The notes: generated by a model not told the origin, from the sequence alone. A DNA stretch of 64,000 nt from an uncultured Photobacterium sp. (GCF_947502415.1 NZ_CANMZV010000008.1:124001-188000); one strand, 5' to 3'. Shown: positions 50,799 through 60,847, counted from the stretch's first letter. Numbers and translations: made by a program.

Positions 50799-51473
50799 TT
50801 AACCAGTTAACAATGTGTTTAGCTCATTAAGGGAGCTAACTTGGTAGTTAGGGCTGATACCATTTGGTGTTTGGTGACCTTGAGTATTGAGCCAGCAGGT
50901 GTGGATTCCGGCATTCATGCCCCCCAAGATATCTGAATGCGGGTTATCACCGACCATAAGAATATCTTTCTTTTCAGGGTATCCCATTTGTTCGAATGCA
51001 TAATCGAAGATCCCTCTGTCAGGTTTGGCAACACCGACTTGCTCTGAAATGATAAGTGCCGAGAAGTAATCCTGAAAGCCGGTACGTTCTAGCCGAACTT
51101 GTTGCAGCTCGGTGAAACCATTCGTGATAATTCCCAGTTCAACCTTATCTTTCAGGTTATGAAGCAACTCTTTGGCACCGGGAAGTGGAGAGCATATATC
51201 AGCCATCGCCATCAGAAATGATCTATTAAGTGTTTGGGTAGTAACTTTTAGTTTTTCGGCCCATGATTCAAACCGAATATTTTGAAGTTGTTTGGCGTTG
51301 ATCACACCGTTCTGGTAATCCTCCCAAAGAGGCTTATTGATTTTCTGGTACTCGATAAAGTCTAGCTGCGTAAAGTCCACATCAAAATGTGAAAACATTA
51401 AATTTAGACCTTTGAAAGCATCAAAGTGAAACAAGGTTTCATCGGCATCAAAGAGGATCCATTTATAATTCAT
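50799..51473 (-). CDS. yjjG: Pyrimidine 5'-nucleotidase YjjG
   Basis: 224 residues of the HAD superfamily. The nucleophile motif is LFDADETLFHFD (DxD), motif II is in GIITNGFTELQ, motif III is VAKPDRGIF, and motif IV is MVGDNPHSDILGG. Length and sequence fit YjjG, which hydrolyses dUMP and non-canonical pyrimidine nucleotides. No cap-domain oddities. Single gene. Confidence 0.9.
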   Translation of the reverse strand: MNYKWILFDADETLFHFDAFKGLNLMFSHFDVDFTQLDFIEYQKINKPLWEDYQNGVINAKQLQNIRFESWAEKLKVTTQTLNRSFLMAMADICSPLPGAKELLHNLKDKVELGIITNGFTELQQVRLERTGFQDYFSALIISEQVGVAKPDRGIFDYAFEQMGYPEKKDILMVGDNPHSDILGGMNAGIHTCWLNTQGHQTPNGISPNYQVSSLNELNTLLTG

Positions 51474-51716
51474 TTGCTATCATCCACTGTTAAATCTTTT
51501 TCGAGTAAAGAAAATTTCGGCGTATTTTATCTTTTTTCTTTGCATCAATTCCAGAAGAACCTTTCTACTAATTAAGAGGTATATATACCTAATTGGTATA
51601 ATTGTGTTGAAATATTGTTAACTTAACTATACTTGAGAGTATTTAATTTAAGGCATTGAGTTGAACTCGATAATCGGCAGTTGTTTATATTAATTTGATG
51701 CAAAGGAGTGAAATGA

Positions 51717-52769
51717 ATGATTGATGAGATAAAGTTTTACGAGCCTCAAGATAGTCACGGATTTTTATCAAATTTTTCCCCAAGTCCCATAACTCTGAGT
51801 AGTGTTGTTTGGCCTACCAGCGAACATTATTATCAGGCGCAAAAGTTTGTTGACCCTGAAATACGGAAACAAATTTTAAATGCGGAAACCCCGACCGAGG
51901 CGTTTAACTTAAGTCGTCAATATACAGATAAGGTCAAGGATGACTGGATGGATGTTCGAGAAGCGGTTATGCGTTATATCGTGTTTGAGAAATTCCGTCA
52001 AAACAAGCAACTGGCACATTTGCTTGTCAGTACAGGTGAGCGGGTTATCAAAGAACATTCTCATAAAGATCCCTTTTGGGGAGACGGCGGCGACGGCAGT
52101 GGTCGCAATGAACTTGGTAAAATCTTGATGGAAGTTCGTGGATACTTTGCTGATAGAGAACCCTATAACTTTGTCCATTTTGTTGAGAGCGCTAAGCTTC
52201 CGACTCAATGGGGAACATTCCAGATGTATGGTTTTGTTGAACAGTCGACGGGAAAAGAACATTTGGCGCTGGTCTATGGAGAACTGGATCCGGAGAGCCC
52301 GCCATTGATTCGCTTGCATTCAGAGTGCTTAACAGGTGATGCTTTATTCAGTGCTCGTTGTGATTGTGGCTTTCAGCTTTCTCGGGCGATGGAGAATATC
52401 GTCAGTGCTGGTAGTGGTGTTTTATTTTATTTGCGCCAGGAAGGCAGAGGAATTGGGCTGATTAATAAAATTCGTGCTTATCACTTGCAGGATCAAGGTG
52501 CCGATACTGTAGAAGCCAATGAGCGACTCGGCTTTGCTGCAGATATGCGCGATTATTCTTTTTGTCGTGGAATGCTGAGTTTTCTTGATATCAAGTCTGT
52601 CAACTTAATGACAAATAACCCGCGTAAAGTGAGAGCTTTGGAAAATGCCGGAATTAAAATAGAAAAGCGAGTTCCGTTGCAAGAAGGTAATAATCCTCAT
52701 AATGAAAATTATCTAAAAACGAAAGCCGTTAAGTTAGGTCATATGTTTGATAAGGAATTTATTAAATAG
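51717..52769 (+). CDS. ribA: NADAR domain fused to GTP cyclohydrolase II
   Basis: 350 residues. Residues 1-145 are a NADAR/YbiA domain ([51 protein letters not shown]), which hydrolyses the N-glycosidic bond of early, reactive riboflavin intermediates. Residues 155-350 are GTP cyclohydrolase II with its zinc cysteines ([16 protein letters not shown]), the catalytic [12 protein letters not shown], and a NNPRKVRAL end. RibA makes the first pyrimidine of riboflavin, and the fusion couples synthesis with damage clean-up. Vibrio species have this fusion. ATG with GGAG upstream. Confidence 0.93.
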   Translation: MIDEIKFYEPQDSHGFLSNFSPSPITLSSVVWPTSEHYYQAQKFVDPEIRKQILNAETPTEAFNLSRQYTDKVKDDWMDVREAVMRYIVFEKFRQNKQLAHLLVSTGERVIKEHSHKDPFWGDGGDGSGRNELGKILMEVRGYFADREPYNFVHFVESAKLPTQWGTFQMYGFVEQSTGKEHLALVYGELDPESPPLIRLHSECLTGDALFSARCDCGFQLSRAMENIVSAGSGVLFYLRQEGRGIGLINKIRAYHLQDQGADTVEANERLGFAADMRDYSFCRGMLSFLDIKSVNLMTNNPRKVRALENAGIKIEKRVPLQEGNNPHNENYLKTKAVKLGHMFDKEFIK

Positions 52770-52798
52770 CAATCTTCAATTGGGTGAATTGTTAGTTA

Positions 52799-52827
52799 AA
52801 CAGCCATCATTATTGGTGGCTGTTTTT
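52799..52827 (+). terminator. Terminator after ribA fusion gene
   Basis: CAGCCA/TGGCTG stem with ten-base loop and a T-run. Confidence 0.75.
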
Positions 52828-52868
52828 ATTTTTTTTACTTGGTTTGATTCGAGCGTATGAAGAATAGC

Positions 52869-53627
52869 TTAGTGATAGCTGTTGATTATTTGGCTTATTC
52901 TACCCGAGGTTTTTAGCTCTTTAAGTTTTGAATTTATAAAATTTTGAATTTCTGAATCCATCTTAGGATCAAAGGCGAGATAAACTGGGTAGTCAGGAAT
53001 TACTGAACTAAATGGTTGGAGATCAAATTTTGATAGGTCTTCGTTTTTTTTATTCAGGTTATATTTAACTCGTGATTCCATTTCAACGAATGTAGTATCC
53101 CCGGGTAATTTTTTTATTACCCGAAATGCAGCACTGTAATCTTTAACTCGTAATTCTTCGACTTGGCCAGAGTTAAAATATGGAGCAAGCTGCGGATAAT
53201 CAAAACCGTGGAGAACGACCACTACCTTATCAGTCAGATCATCCATCGTTTTGAATGAAAAAGTGTTTTTATGGCTGCTTACTAACACATGTTTCACATT
53301 GTAGATAGGTATATCCGATAGGTTCTCAGCCTGGACGCTTCCCCAGCCTGGGCTGCCATAGGTGATCCAGTTGGGTTTACCACCTGCCTCAAGAAGTGAA
53401 ATCATTCGGTTGAAGGGGTAAGTATGATAGTCCAGTTCATATTGACTGTCTTTAAAAATGGCTCTTACGATATCAGTGACAATGCCGCTATGGTTTCCTG
53501 CGTTGTTCTCAATTTGAAATGGAGCTGCTTGTTTGGCAATAACGTAATAGTTGATCGTTTCAGCATTCACAGTAAAGCTTGAGCAAGCTAACGTAAATAC
53601 TGATGCAATAGAGAAAAATCGCTTCAT
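52869..53627 (-). CDS. Periplasmic solute-binding protein, family 3-like
   Basis: 252 residues with a signal peptide (1-22, VNA-ET). The extracellular binding fold is visible: INYYVIAKQAAPFQIENNAGNHSGIVTDIVRAIFKDSQYELDYHTYPFNRMI, then VVLHGFDYPQL and a late TFVEMESRV. It is like the SBP_bac_3 proteins that bind amino acids, but no ABC transporter genes are adjacent. It is divergent, 80 bases away, from a hybrid kinase, so it may be a ligand-binding partner of that sensor. Confidence 0.8.
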   Translation of the reverse strand: MKRFFSIASVFTLACSSFTVNAETINYYVIAKQAAPFQIENNAGNHSGIVTDIVRAIFKDSQYELDYHTYPFNRMISLLEAGGKPNWITYGSPGWGSVQAENLSDIPIYNVKHVLVSSHKNTFSFKTMDDLTDKVVVVLHGFDYPQLAPYFNSGQVEELRVKDYSAAFRVIKKLPGDTTFVEMESRVKYNLNKKNEDLSKFDLQPFSSVIPDYPVYLAFDPKMDSEIQNFINSKLKELKTSGRISQIINSYH

Positions 53628-53706
53628 TTTGTGTCCTTACCTTAACTATCCTGTTTTAAAAGCTATTATTATACTAGTTGAATAAAAATAAGATGCGAGT
53701 TTAAGG

Positions 53707-56172
53707 ATGAATAAAGCGTATCAGCAAATTAAGCCAAAACGAAAACTCGGGATAGCAAAGCAATTATTAATCTCAATTTTGTTGATTAGTTCACTATTTA
53801 CTTTGTTTACAACCTGTCTGAATCTTTATCTTGACTATCAGGAAGACTTGGCAAGTATTGATGAGCGTTTTGTTCAGATTGAAGAAAGTTTCCTTTCAAG
53901 TTTGATTTCCAGCCTTTGGGTTGAAGATCGGGAACAGCTATCTGTGCAAGCTGAAGGAATAATGCATTTACCTGGTATTCATTATTTGGAAATCAAGGAT
54001 AGTGATGGTGTTATTCTACAATTAGGGGCCGAATTACCTAAATATATGCACGAGAAATCGTGGGGTATGGTGTACCGTTCGGCGAATAAAGACTTCAATC
54101 TGGCAACATTAACGGTGCAGTCAGATTTATACGTTATTTATCAAGGTTTGCTAGATAAATTTTTGATTTTATTACTAACCCAGTCGGTTCAGATTTTTGT
54201 TGTTGCCGTATTCATTATTCTTATTACCTATCGGCTAATTGTTCAACCACTGACTCAGATGTCTATTGCCGTTAATGAGTTTGATGATGATAAAGTACCG
54301 AAGCCTGTTTACCTTCGTGAGCGTTGGTTTAATGATGAGTTTTTGACTTTGTCACAACGGTATAACCTTTCGGTTGGCCAGATTCGTGAACATTATAGTC
54401 AGCTCGAAGAAGCCCGTGAATTTGCAGAGCAAGCGAACCGGAAGAAAAGTGAGTTTTTGGCCAATATGAGCCATGAAATCCGGACTCCGATGAATGGCAT
54501 TATTGGGTTGTCTTCATTAATGAAAGAGATGGAGATGCCGGATGATCAAAAAGAGTATGTGAGTATGCTTCATACATCATCCTTATCTCTTTTGGATTTG
54601 ATTAACGATATTCTCGATTTCTCAAAGATTGAGGCCGGACGGCTTGAGCTTGAACATAATATCTTGAATTTATTCGAGCTGAATAAAGAAGTGGAATCTG
54701 TGTTCTTGGTTCGTGCTGCTGAAAAGAGTCTGGCTTTTCAATGTACTATTGATCGCAATATCACACCAATGTTGCTGGGGGATGCAACTAAGCTTCGTCA
54801 GGTACTGAATAACCTTGTCAGTAATGCCATTAAATTTACTGAGCGGGGATATGTTCAACTTCATATTCGCCGCGAAAGTGAAGAGCCGCAATCTGTAACT
54901 GTCAGGTTTGAAGTCAGTGACAGCGGAATAGGGGTTTCAGAGGACAAGCACGACGCGATTTTTGATAAGTTCCAGCAAGCGGATGGCAGTACTACCAGAA
55001 AATACGGTGGAACGGGGCTTGGGTTGTCGATTTGTCGGGAAATTGTTCGCTTAATGGGGGGAGACCTTCAAATTAGCAGTGAGCCAGGAAAAGGCAGTGT
55101 ATTTTACTTTTCTGTGACACTTGAAAAAAATATCTTACCTGCCGCTGTCGGGGAAGATAAAAAGCTTCTTTCTGAGCTTTCTGTCTTACTTGTTGATGAC
55201 AGTATGCTTAATATGCGTATTACTTCGGCACAGTTAAGTAACTTCGGTGCTATATCGACATGTTGTGAGGATGCAAGTAGGGCTGCTGATTATTTACTGG
55301 AGGCGATCAATCATCGTAAGCCGTTTGATTTGGTGGTGATTGATAAAATTATGCCTGCAATTAATGGTTTTGATTTGGCCAAGCAACTGAAAGTGCAATT
55401 TGCAGAGCGTTGCCCCACAATGATGATGATATCGGCGGGGCCGGAGGTCGGTGACGAAGAAAGAGCGAAGAAGGTAGGAATTGGAACTTATCTGGCAAGG
55501 CCATATAAAGAGAGTAATTTGAAGTGGTCGGTACAACATGTGCTTCATACTGCTGATATAGAGGAAAAAGAGGTCAGGCTGGATCTTTCGGCGGAGGGTT
55601 TTATTGATGAAAAATCATTGATATCGCCAGTTCAGACGATGCCGGAAGCTTATTTCCAGTCGGTTAAGCAATGTTCTCATTATAATGAGCCGGGTTTTGA
55701 CAATACTGAAAGTGCTCATTTGTCTGATGTGGAAGTGTCTGAGATTGATGGTGAAAAAGCACAGGCTGTAGTTTTAGTTGTAGAAGATACGACAGTAAAT
55801 CAGAAGGTTGCCCGTATGATGTTAGAAAAGCTTGGCGTTCGGGTGGTAATTGCCGATAATGGCCGCGAGGCAGTATCAAAGTACAGTGATAACCATTTTG
55901 ATTTGATATTTATGGACTGCCAGATGCCCGTTCTGGATGGCTTTGGCGCAACGCGAGCCATTCGTGATTTGGAAAGTGAAGGGCGGCGGATACCGATAGT
56001 TGCACTGACAGCCAATGTTATTAAGGAAGAAAAAGATAAATGTTTTATAGCAGGAATGGATGATTTTGTTTCCAAGCCAGTTAGCCAGAAAATGCTGGCT
56101 TTGATGCTTGAAAAATATTTGCCTGTTACGAATACTAAGCTAAATGACTATCTTGCTTTTCAGCGGGATTAA
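53707..56172 (+). CDS. Hybrid sensor histidine kinase with two receivers
   Basis: 821 residues: two membrane helices (about 18-40 and 153-175) flank a periplasmic region, then a HAMP-like linker. The dimerisation/His domain has FLANMSHEIRTPMNG (His near 256), followed by ATP-binding motifs (NNLVSNAIKFTERG, YGGTGLGLSICREI). The first receiver has VVIDKIMPAINGF (Asp near 544) but Arg instead of the usual Lys at its late KP position. The second receiver is canonical (LIFMDCQMPVLDGFG, SKPVS). No HPt domain is visible, so a separate one is needed. The ligand is unknown. Confidence 0.93.
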   Translation: MNKAYQQIKPKRKLGIAKQLLISILLISSLFTLFTTCLNLYLDYQEDLASIDERFVQIEESFLSSLISSLWVEDREQLSVQAEGIMHLPGIHYLEIKDSDGVILQLGAELPKYMHEKSWGMVYRSANKDFNLATLTVQSDLYVIYQGLLDKFLILLLTQSVQIFVVAVFIILITYRLIVQPLTQMSIAVNEFDDDKVPKPVYLRERWFNDEFLTLSQRYNLSVGQIREHYSQLEEAREFAEQANRKKSEFLANMSHEIRTPMNGIIGLSSLMKEMEMPDDQKEYVSMLHTSSLSLLDLINDILDFSKIEAGRLELEHNILNLFELNKEVESVFLVRAAEKSLAFQCTIDRNITPMLLGDATKLRQVLNNLVSNAIKFTERGYVQLHIRRESEEPQSVTVRFEVSDSGIGVSEDKHDAIFDKFQQADGSTTRKYGGTGLGLSICREIVRLMGGDLQISSEPGKGSVFYFSVTLEKNILPAAVGEDKKLLSELSVLLVDDSMLNMRITSAQLSNFGAISTCCEDASRAADYLLEAINHRKPFDLVVIDKIMPAINGFDLAKQLKVQFAERCPTMMMISAGPEVGDEERAKKVGIGTYLARPYKESNLKWSVQHVLHTADIEEKEVRLDLSAEGFIDEKSLISPVQTMPEAYFQSVKQCSHYNEPGFDNTESAHLSDVEVSEIDGEKAQAVVLVVEDTTVNQKVARMMLEKLGVRVVIADNGREAVSKYSDNHFDLIFMDCQMPVLDGFGATRAIRDLESEGRRIPIVALTANVIKEEKDKCFIAGMDDFVSKPVSQKMLALMLEKYLPVTNTKLNDYLAFQRD

Positions 56173-56253
56173 GTTTTCGATTTAGCGGAGATAAAGCGGG
56201 AGCGGCTTTAGCGTTGTTCTCCCGTTTTTAAGATCTTCTGGCGGCTTGAAGTT

Positions 56254-56526
56254 TTAGTGGTTATATAAACCGACAACGACCGTCAAGGTTTCATTAAATG
56301 TGTTCTCAGATAAATTCTGGATCACATAATAGTCTGATTTTTTATTTTTTATCGACTGATTTACCAGACGCTGAAAATTGTCGTCAATGTTGCCATTAAT
56401 CTTGATTGTTTCGACGAGCTTATATTCACCATGTTGCAATTTTGTTGATGGAATTTCTTTTGGTAACGCTAAAGCTTGCGTTGATAGGCCTAAAAGTAGG
56501 AAGGTAAAGGTAGCGCGTTTAATCAT
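56254..56526 (-). CDS. Small periplasmic protein, possibly YdgH/BhsA-like
   Basis: 90 residues with a signal peptide (MIKRATFTFLLLGLSTQALA). The mature part has one alternating hydrophobic core (KLVETIKINGNIDDNFQRLVNQSIKNKKSDYYVIQNL) like DUF1471 proteins, but the match is weak. Role unknown. Confidence 0.55.
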   Translation of the reverse strand: MIKRATFTFLLLGLSTQALALPKEIPSTKLQHGEYKLVETIKINGNIDDNFQRLVNQSIKNKKSDYYVIQNLSENTFNETLTVVVGLYNH

Positions 56527-56701
56527 GGGGTGACCTTTAAGTCGTGTTGCCAGCCAGGGATTTATAATTTGTTTTCATGGCTTGTTTATCTATTTTCACA
56601 GAAAGACAAGCGGGCATTAATACTTTGCCATAGTTAGAGATTGAATTGTCAGGCTAGAGTTAAAAAAAGTTTGTTGTTGCGAGCATGATCAAAACTGATG
56701 C

Positions 56702-58183
56702 TTAGCGGTGATTTTCATAGAGCTTTTCCAAAGCAACAGACAAGCCGTTTTCTGTGACGATGCGGATGTGTGATTTGTTGAGCTCTCTGACATTTTTTAG
56801 TCCGCAAGAGTGGGCGATAAGGCCGATTCCGTAATGGATATATTTGTTGTAGTTGGCGACACGTTGCATTTTATCTTCAACATTAAGCCCTTGCTGTAAT
56901 CGTTTGTTGTGGGTAGTGATGCCGGTAGGGCATGTATCCTTGTTACATTGAAGAGCTTGGATACAGCCAAGAGCAAACATGTGACCTCTTGCTGAGACAA
57001 CAAAATCAGCACCTAATGCTATAGCCCAGGCCACTTTCGATGGAGTAATGAGTTTACCTGACGCTATAATTTTGATTCGATCTTTCAGTTGGCGTTCTTC
57101 AAGCATACTAACAACGATCGGCAAGCTCTCTTTTAGTGGTAAGCCGACGTAATCCATCAAAGGCTGCGGTGCTGCTCCTGTTCCACCATCGGCGCTATCG
57201 ATAGTGATAAAGTCAGGTGCACAGTCATTGCCACGTCGTTCTATTTCTATCAAAAATTGCTCAAACCAATGCATTGAACCAAATACAGCCTTGAAACCAA
57301 CGGGTTTCCCGGTAACTTGACGAATGAAGACTATTTTGTCCAGTAAGTCACTGATAGTGCGAATATCTTTATGGCCGTTCGGGCTGATAGAGTCTTGTCC
57401 TTCTGCTATACCCCTGATCTGCGCAATCTCGGCGGTGACTTTTTTGCCGGGAAGAATACCGCCTTTGCCTGGTTTGGCACCTTGGCTGATTTTAAGCTCA
57501 AACATTTTTACTTCAGGGTGGGCTGCGATTTCTCTGAGTTTTTCTTCGCTTAAATTGCCGCTTTTATCGCGTACACCGTATTTAGCTGTTCCAATTTGAA
57601 AGACTAAATCTGCCTGTCCTTCTAGATGATAAGGGCTTAGCCCTCCTTCCCCGGTATTCATCCAGCAACCTGCAATATGAGCGCCTCTGGAAAGGGATCT
57701 GACGGCTGGCTTGGATATAGCGCCGTAACTCATACCCGAAATATTAAAAATTGAATCAGTGGTATAAGGATAGCGACAACGAGTACCGATAGTGACGGGG
57801 GCTGGGGCAACCGCATCCTCTTTTAGGGTGGGAAAAGCACAGTTCATGAACATGATTGTACCTGTAGGATCCAGGCTGCGGGTTGAGCCAAATGCTATGG
57901 TGCGGTCGACATTTTTGGCTGCTTTATAGATCCAGCTGCGCTCGGCCCGGTTGAAAGGCATCTCCTCGCGATCCATGGCAAAGAAGTATTGGCGGAAGAA
58001 CTCCCCTTGTTTTTCAAAGAGGTAACGAAAACGCCCTATAACTGGGTAGTTATGCCGAATGGCTTGTTTGTGCTGTCTGATATCAACGAAATACATGTAG
58101 ATCACGAGCAGTACAACGAGTCCTACTAGGAAGACAAATAACCCTGACAGGAAGTCGATAGTTAATAGAATAAAATTACCCAT
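56702..58183 (-). CDS. FMN-binding glutamate synthase-family protein
   Basis: 493 residues with one N-terminal membrane helix (8-30). The rest follows the glutamate synthase central and FMN domains: FNISGMSYGAISKPAVRSLSRGA, KPGKGGILPGKKVTAEIAQIRG, TIDSADGGTGAAPQPLMDYVGLP, and a late LGADFVVSARGHMFALGCIQALQCNKDTCPTG with the cysteines of the iron-sulfur region. It lacks the amidotransferase domain, so it is not a complete GltB. Substrate unknown. Confidence 0.88.
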   Translation of the reverse strand: MGNFILLTIDFLSGLFVFLVGLVVLLVIYMYFVDIRQHKQAIRHNYPVIGRFRYLFEKQGEFFRQYFFAMDREEMPFNRAERSWIYKAAKNVDRTIAFGSTRSLDPTGTIMFMNCAFPTLKEDAVAPAPVTIGTRCRYPYTTDSIFNISGMSYGAISKPAVRSLSRGAHIAGCWMNTGEGGLSPYHLEGQADLVFQIGTAKYGVRDKSGNLSEEKLREIAAHPEVKMFELKISQGAKPGKGGILPGKKVTAEIAQIRGIAEGQDSISPNGHKDIRTISDLLDKIVFIRQVTGKPVGFKAVFGSMHWFEQFLIEIERRGNDCAPDFITIDSADGGTGAAPQPLMDYVGLPLKESLPIVVSMLEERQLKDRIKIIASGKLITPSKVAWAIALGADFVVSARGHMFALGCIQALQCNKDTCPTGITTHNKRLQQGLNVEDKMQRVANYNKYIHYGIGLIAHSCGLKNVRELNKSHIRIVTENGLSVALEKLYENHR

Positions 58184-58375
58184 GACCCACCCAAATCTTA
58201 TTTAATAAAAAACTTGAAAGGTTGCTGAGTTAACTGTGCGTTTAGACACAGAGCCGCTCGGCAGAGGCGCAAAAATCAAACCATACTAATATAGATCACT
58301 TATAGCATATGAGTGGCTTGTGCATGTGAAGTTAGTGCTCACATTAATAAGAACGGATAATCCAGGGGATGGAGA

Positions 58376-59881
58376 ATGAGCAAACAACATCACTTGATTG
58401 CCATGGATATGGGGATTGATACACACCAAGAACCGGTCGTTTATATGCGAAATGATTGCCATATTTGCCGGGCTGAAGGCTTTATGGCGAACTCTCGGGT
58501 CGCAATTGAGCTTCGAGGGAGGCTATTGATTGCGACCCTGAACGTTGTTGAGCAGTATGTACTGCCCCGTCATCATATCGGATTTTCTCAGGTTGCGGCA
58601 AAGCGACTGGGTATTGTTTATGGCGATAAGGTACAGGTTAAACATGCGCCTGTACTTTTATCTGTCAGTGCCTTACGTAAGAAAATTTATGGTAATGAAC
58701 TGAATGAAGCTGAAATTCAGTCGATAATTGGAGATATCAATACCCATCGTTATAGTGATATTGAAATCGCCAGCTTTTTAAGTGCTTGTGCTGGGCATCG
58801 CCTGAGTTCTTCTGAGATTATTTTTTTGACTCGATCGATGGTGGATTGTGGTAAGCGATTGGAATGGCCGGGCCATGAACAAGTATTTGATAAGCACTGT
58901 ATTGGTGGTTTGCCAGGTAACCGGACAACTCCTCTGGTTGTGGCCATTGTGAGTGCTGCCGGATTGATTATCCCTAAAACCTCATCACGTTCCATTACTT
59001 CCCCTGCGGGTACGGCAGATACGATGGAAACTTTGACCAATATTGAGTTGAGCCTGGATGAAATCCAGACTGTTGTCGCACATACAGGCGCCTGTCTTGT
59101 ATGGGGGGGAGCCGTGAATTTGAGCCCTGTTGATGAAGTGTTGATCCGAGTGGAACGCGCTCTGGATCTTGATGGTGAAGGGCAGCTTATCGCATCTGTG
59201 CTGTCGAAAAAGATTGCTGCTGGCTCGACCCATGTACTGATTGATATCCCTGTAGGTGAAACCGCAAAGGTGAGGACACAGGTGGATGCGAAGCGAATCT
59301 CTGCTTTGTTTGTTGAAGTCGGTGCCGCACTGGGTTTAGCTGTACGTTGTATTATTAGTGATGGTAGTCGTCCGGTAGGTAGTGGTATCGGGCCTGTCGA
59401 AGAGATTCGCGATGTGCTTGCGGTGTTGCAAAACCATAAAGATGCACCTCAGGATCTGCGACAGCGTGCATTGTTTTTGGCTGCACAATTACTTGATTTT
59501 GCCCACGGTAAAGGCGTCGATGAGGCGTTAATTCTCGCGACTTCGGTGCTTGATAGTGGCAGAGCGTGGCAGCAATTCCAGCATATCATTGATAGGCAGG
59601 GAGGCCGGAAAGAATTGCTGCAGGCCAAGCATCAGGATATTCAGCATTCTTTGCAAAGTGGTACTTTGTATGATTTGGACAACCGTCGGCTATCGCGGCT
59701 TGCTAAACTGGCGGGAGCGCCTGGAGAAGCCTGTGCCGGCCTGCGCTTGCATGTTAATGTCGGCGATAAGGTGAAACAGGGTGATCCTTTATTCACCTTG
59801 TTTACCGCTAGCCTGGGTGAGCGGGATTATGCTTTGTCCTATTACCGGGATAATTTCGATATGTTTGAAATAGGAGACTGA
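58376..59881 (+). CDS. Thymidine/AMP phosphorylase family protein
   Basis: 501 residues of the archaeal-type phosphorylase family (longer than E. coli DeoA). The N-terminal extra domain (1-95) is followed by KHCIGGLPGNRTTPLVVAIVSAAG and KTSSRSITSPAGTADTMETL, and later WGGAVNLSPVDE. Related archaeal enzymes convert AMP and phosphate to ribose-1,5-bisphosphate and adenine; others use thymidine. Its stop overlaps the ATG of a PRPP synthetase gene by one base, which suggests a linked nucleotide-salvage function. Confidence 0.85.
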   Translation: MSKQHHLIAMDMGIDTHQEPVVYMRNDCHICRAEGFMANSRVAIELRGRLLIATLNVVEQYVLPRHHIGFSQVAAKRLGIVYGDKVQVKHAPVLLSVSALRKKIYGNELNEAEIQSIIGDINTHRYSDIEIASFLSACAGHRLSSSEIIFLTRSMVDCGKRLEWPGHEQVFDKHCIGGLPGNRTTPLVVAIVSAAGLIIPKTSSRSITSPAGTADTMETLTNIELSLDEIQTVVAHTGACLVWGGAVNLSPVDEVLIRVERALDLDGEGQLIASVLSKKIAAGSTHVLIDIPVGETAKVRTQVDAKRISALFVEVGAALGLAVRCIISDGSRPVGSGIGPVEEIRDVLAVLQNHKDAPQDLRQRALFLAAQLLDFAHGKGVDEALILATSVLDSGRAWQQFQHIIDRQGGRKELLQAKHQDIQHSLQSGTLYDLDNRRLSRLAKLAGAPGEACAGLRLHVNVGDKVKQGDPLFTLFTASLGERDYALSYYRDNFDMFEIGD

Positions 59882-60807
59882 TGATGAATACAACGTCAGC
59901 TGAAGCGGTTTTGTTCGCCCTTGAGCCACATTCTCTTTTTTACAGCCTTTGTAAGAAACTTTCGCTAAATCCCGGGTTTCATAGTTTTCGGCGCTTTCCA
60001 GATAACGAGTCCTATTTGCGGATAGAAAACGACGTTAAAGAAAAGCACTGCATTATTTTGGCCGATTTATCCCATCCTGACAGTAAGTGCTTGCACCTGC
60101 TTTTTCTTGCTGAAACACTGCGAGATCTCGGTGCGGCGTCTGTTGGGTTGGTTGCACCTTATTTGTGTTACTTACGCCAGGATAAACGTTTTGTCGCAGG
60201 GGAAGCGGTGACTTCCCGGATCTTTGCCAGTTTACTCTCGCAGCATATCGACTGGTTGGTAACGGTTGATCCGCATTTGCATCGTTATCACTCTTTGAAT
60301 GAGGTCTATTCGATACCGTGCCGAGTGGTTCATGGCGCGTCATTGTTGGCGGCGTGGCTGGCCTCTCAGCAGGATATTTTGTTGGTTGGACCTGATGCTG
60401 AAAGCGAGCAGTGGGTAGCCAAAGTAGCAGAACAAAGTGGCCACCCTTATGTTATCGGAGAAAAGCAGCGACTCGGTGATCGCGAAGTTGTGGTAACTTT
60501 GCCTGAGCTGGATTCATATAAAGTGAGTTCAGCGGTGGTTATAGATGATGTTATTTCCAGCGGACATACTTTGATGCAATGTATAGAAGCTTTGCATCTT
60601 CAAGGAATTGAAGATGTTTCATGCGCAGCTATTCATGGTATTTTTGTTGGCGATGCTGAAGAGCGTTTGTTGGAGACAGGGATAAATAAACTGGTAACAA
60701 CTAACTCGATTTCACACCCTTCGAATGAACTCGACTTGAGTGAAAGTTTAGTGATGCCAATATCTGCAAGTCTTGCCGAACTTAATGAGTTGAAAACCAA
60801 AGGATAG
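59881..60807 (+). CDS. Ribose-phosphate pyrophosphokinase family protein
   Basis: 308 residues. The PRPP-synthetase fold is visible: FRRFPDNESYLRIENDV at the N-terminus, LVTVDPHLHRYHSL (ATP/metal loop), VGPDAESEQWVAKVAE, and the PRPP-binding loop AVVIDDVISSGHTL. It resembles the smaller archaeal-like branch (class III), not the housekeeping Prs. It overlaps the phosphorylase stop by one base. Together they could route AMP-derived ribose phosphates and PRPP. Confidence 0.82.
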   Translation: MMNTTSAEAVLFALEPHSLFYSLCKKLSLNPGFHSFRRFPDNESYLRIENDVKEKHCIILADLSHPDSKCLHLLFLAETLRDLGAASVGLVAPYLCYLRQDKRFVAGEAVTSRIFASLLSQHIDWLVTVDPHLHRYHSLNEVYSIPCRVVHGASLLAAWLASQQDILLVGPDAESEQWVAKVAEQSGHPYVIGEKQRLGDREVVVTLPELDSYKVSSAVVIDDVISSGHTLMQCIEALHLQGIEDVSCAAIHGIFVGDAEERLLETGINKLVTTNSISHPSNELDLSESLVMPISASLAELNELKTKG

Positions 60808-60847
60808 TGGTAACGGTAGTTACTCTTGGAATTCAATAAAGATAAGT

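Noticed and set aside
51474..51716. FMN riboswitch before the ribA fusion
   Set aside because: The conserved AGGG and other RFN core elements are not visible, and the spacer is plain AT-rich DNA.
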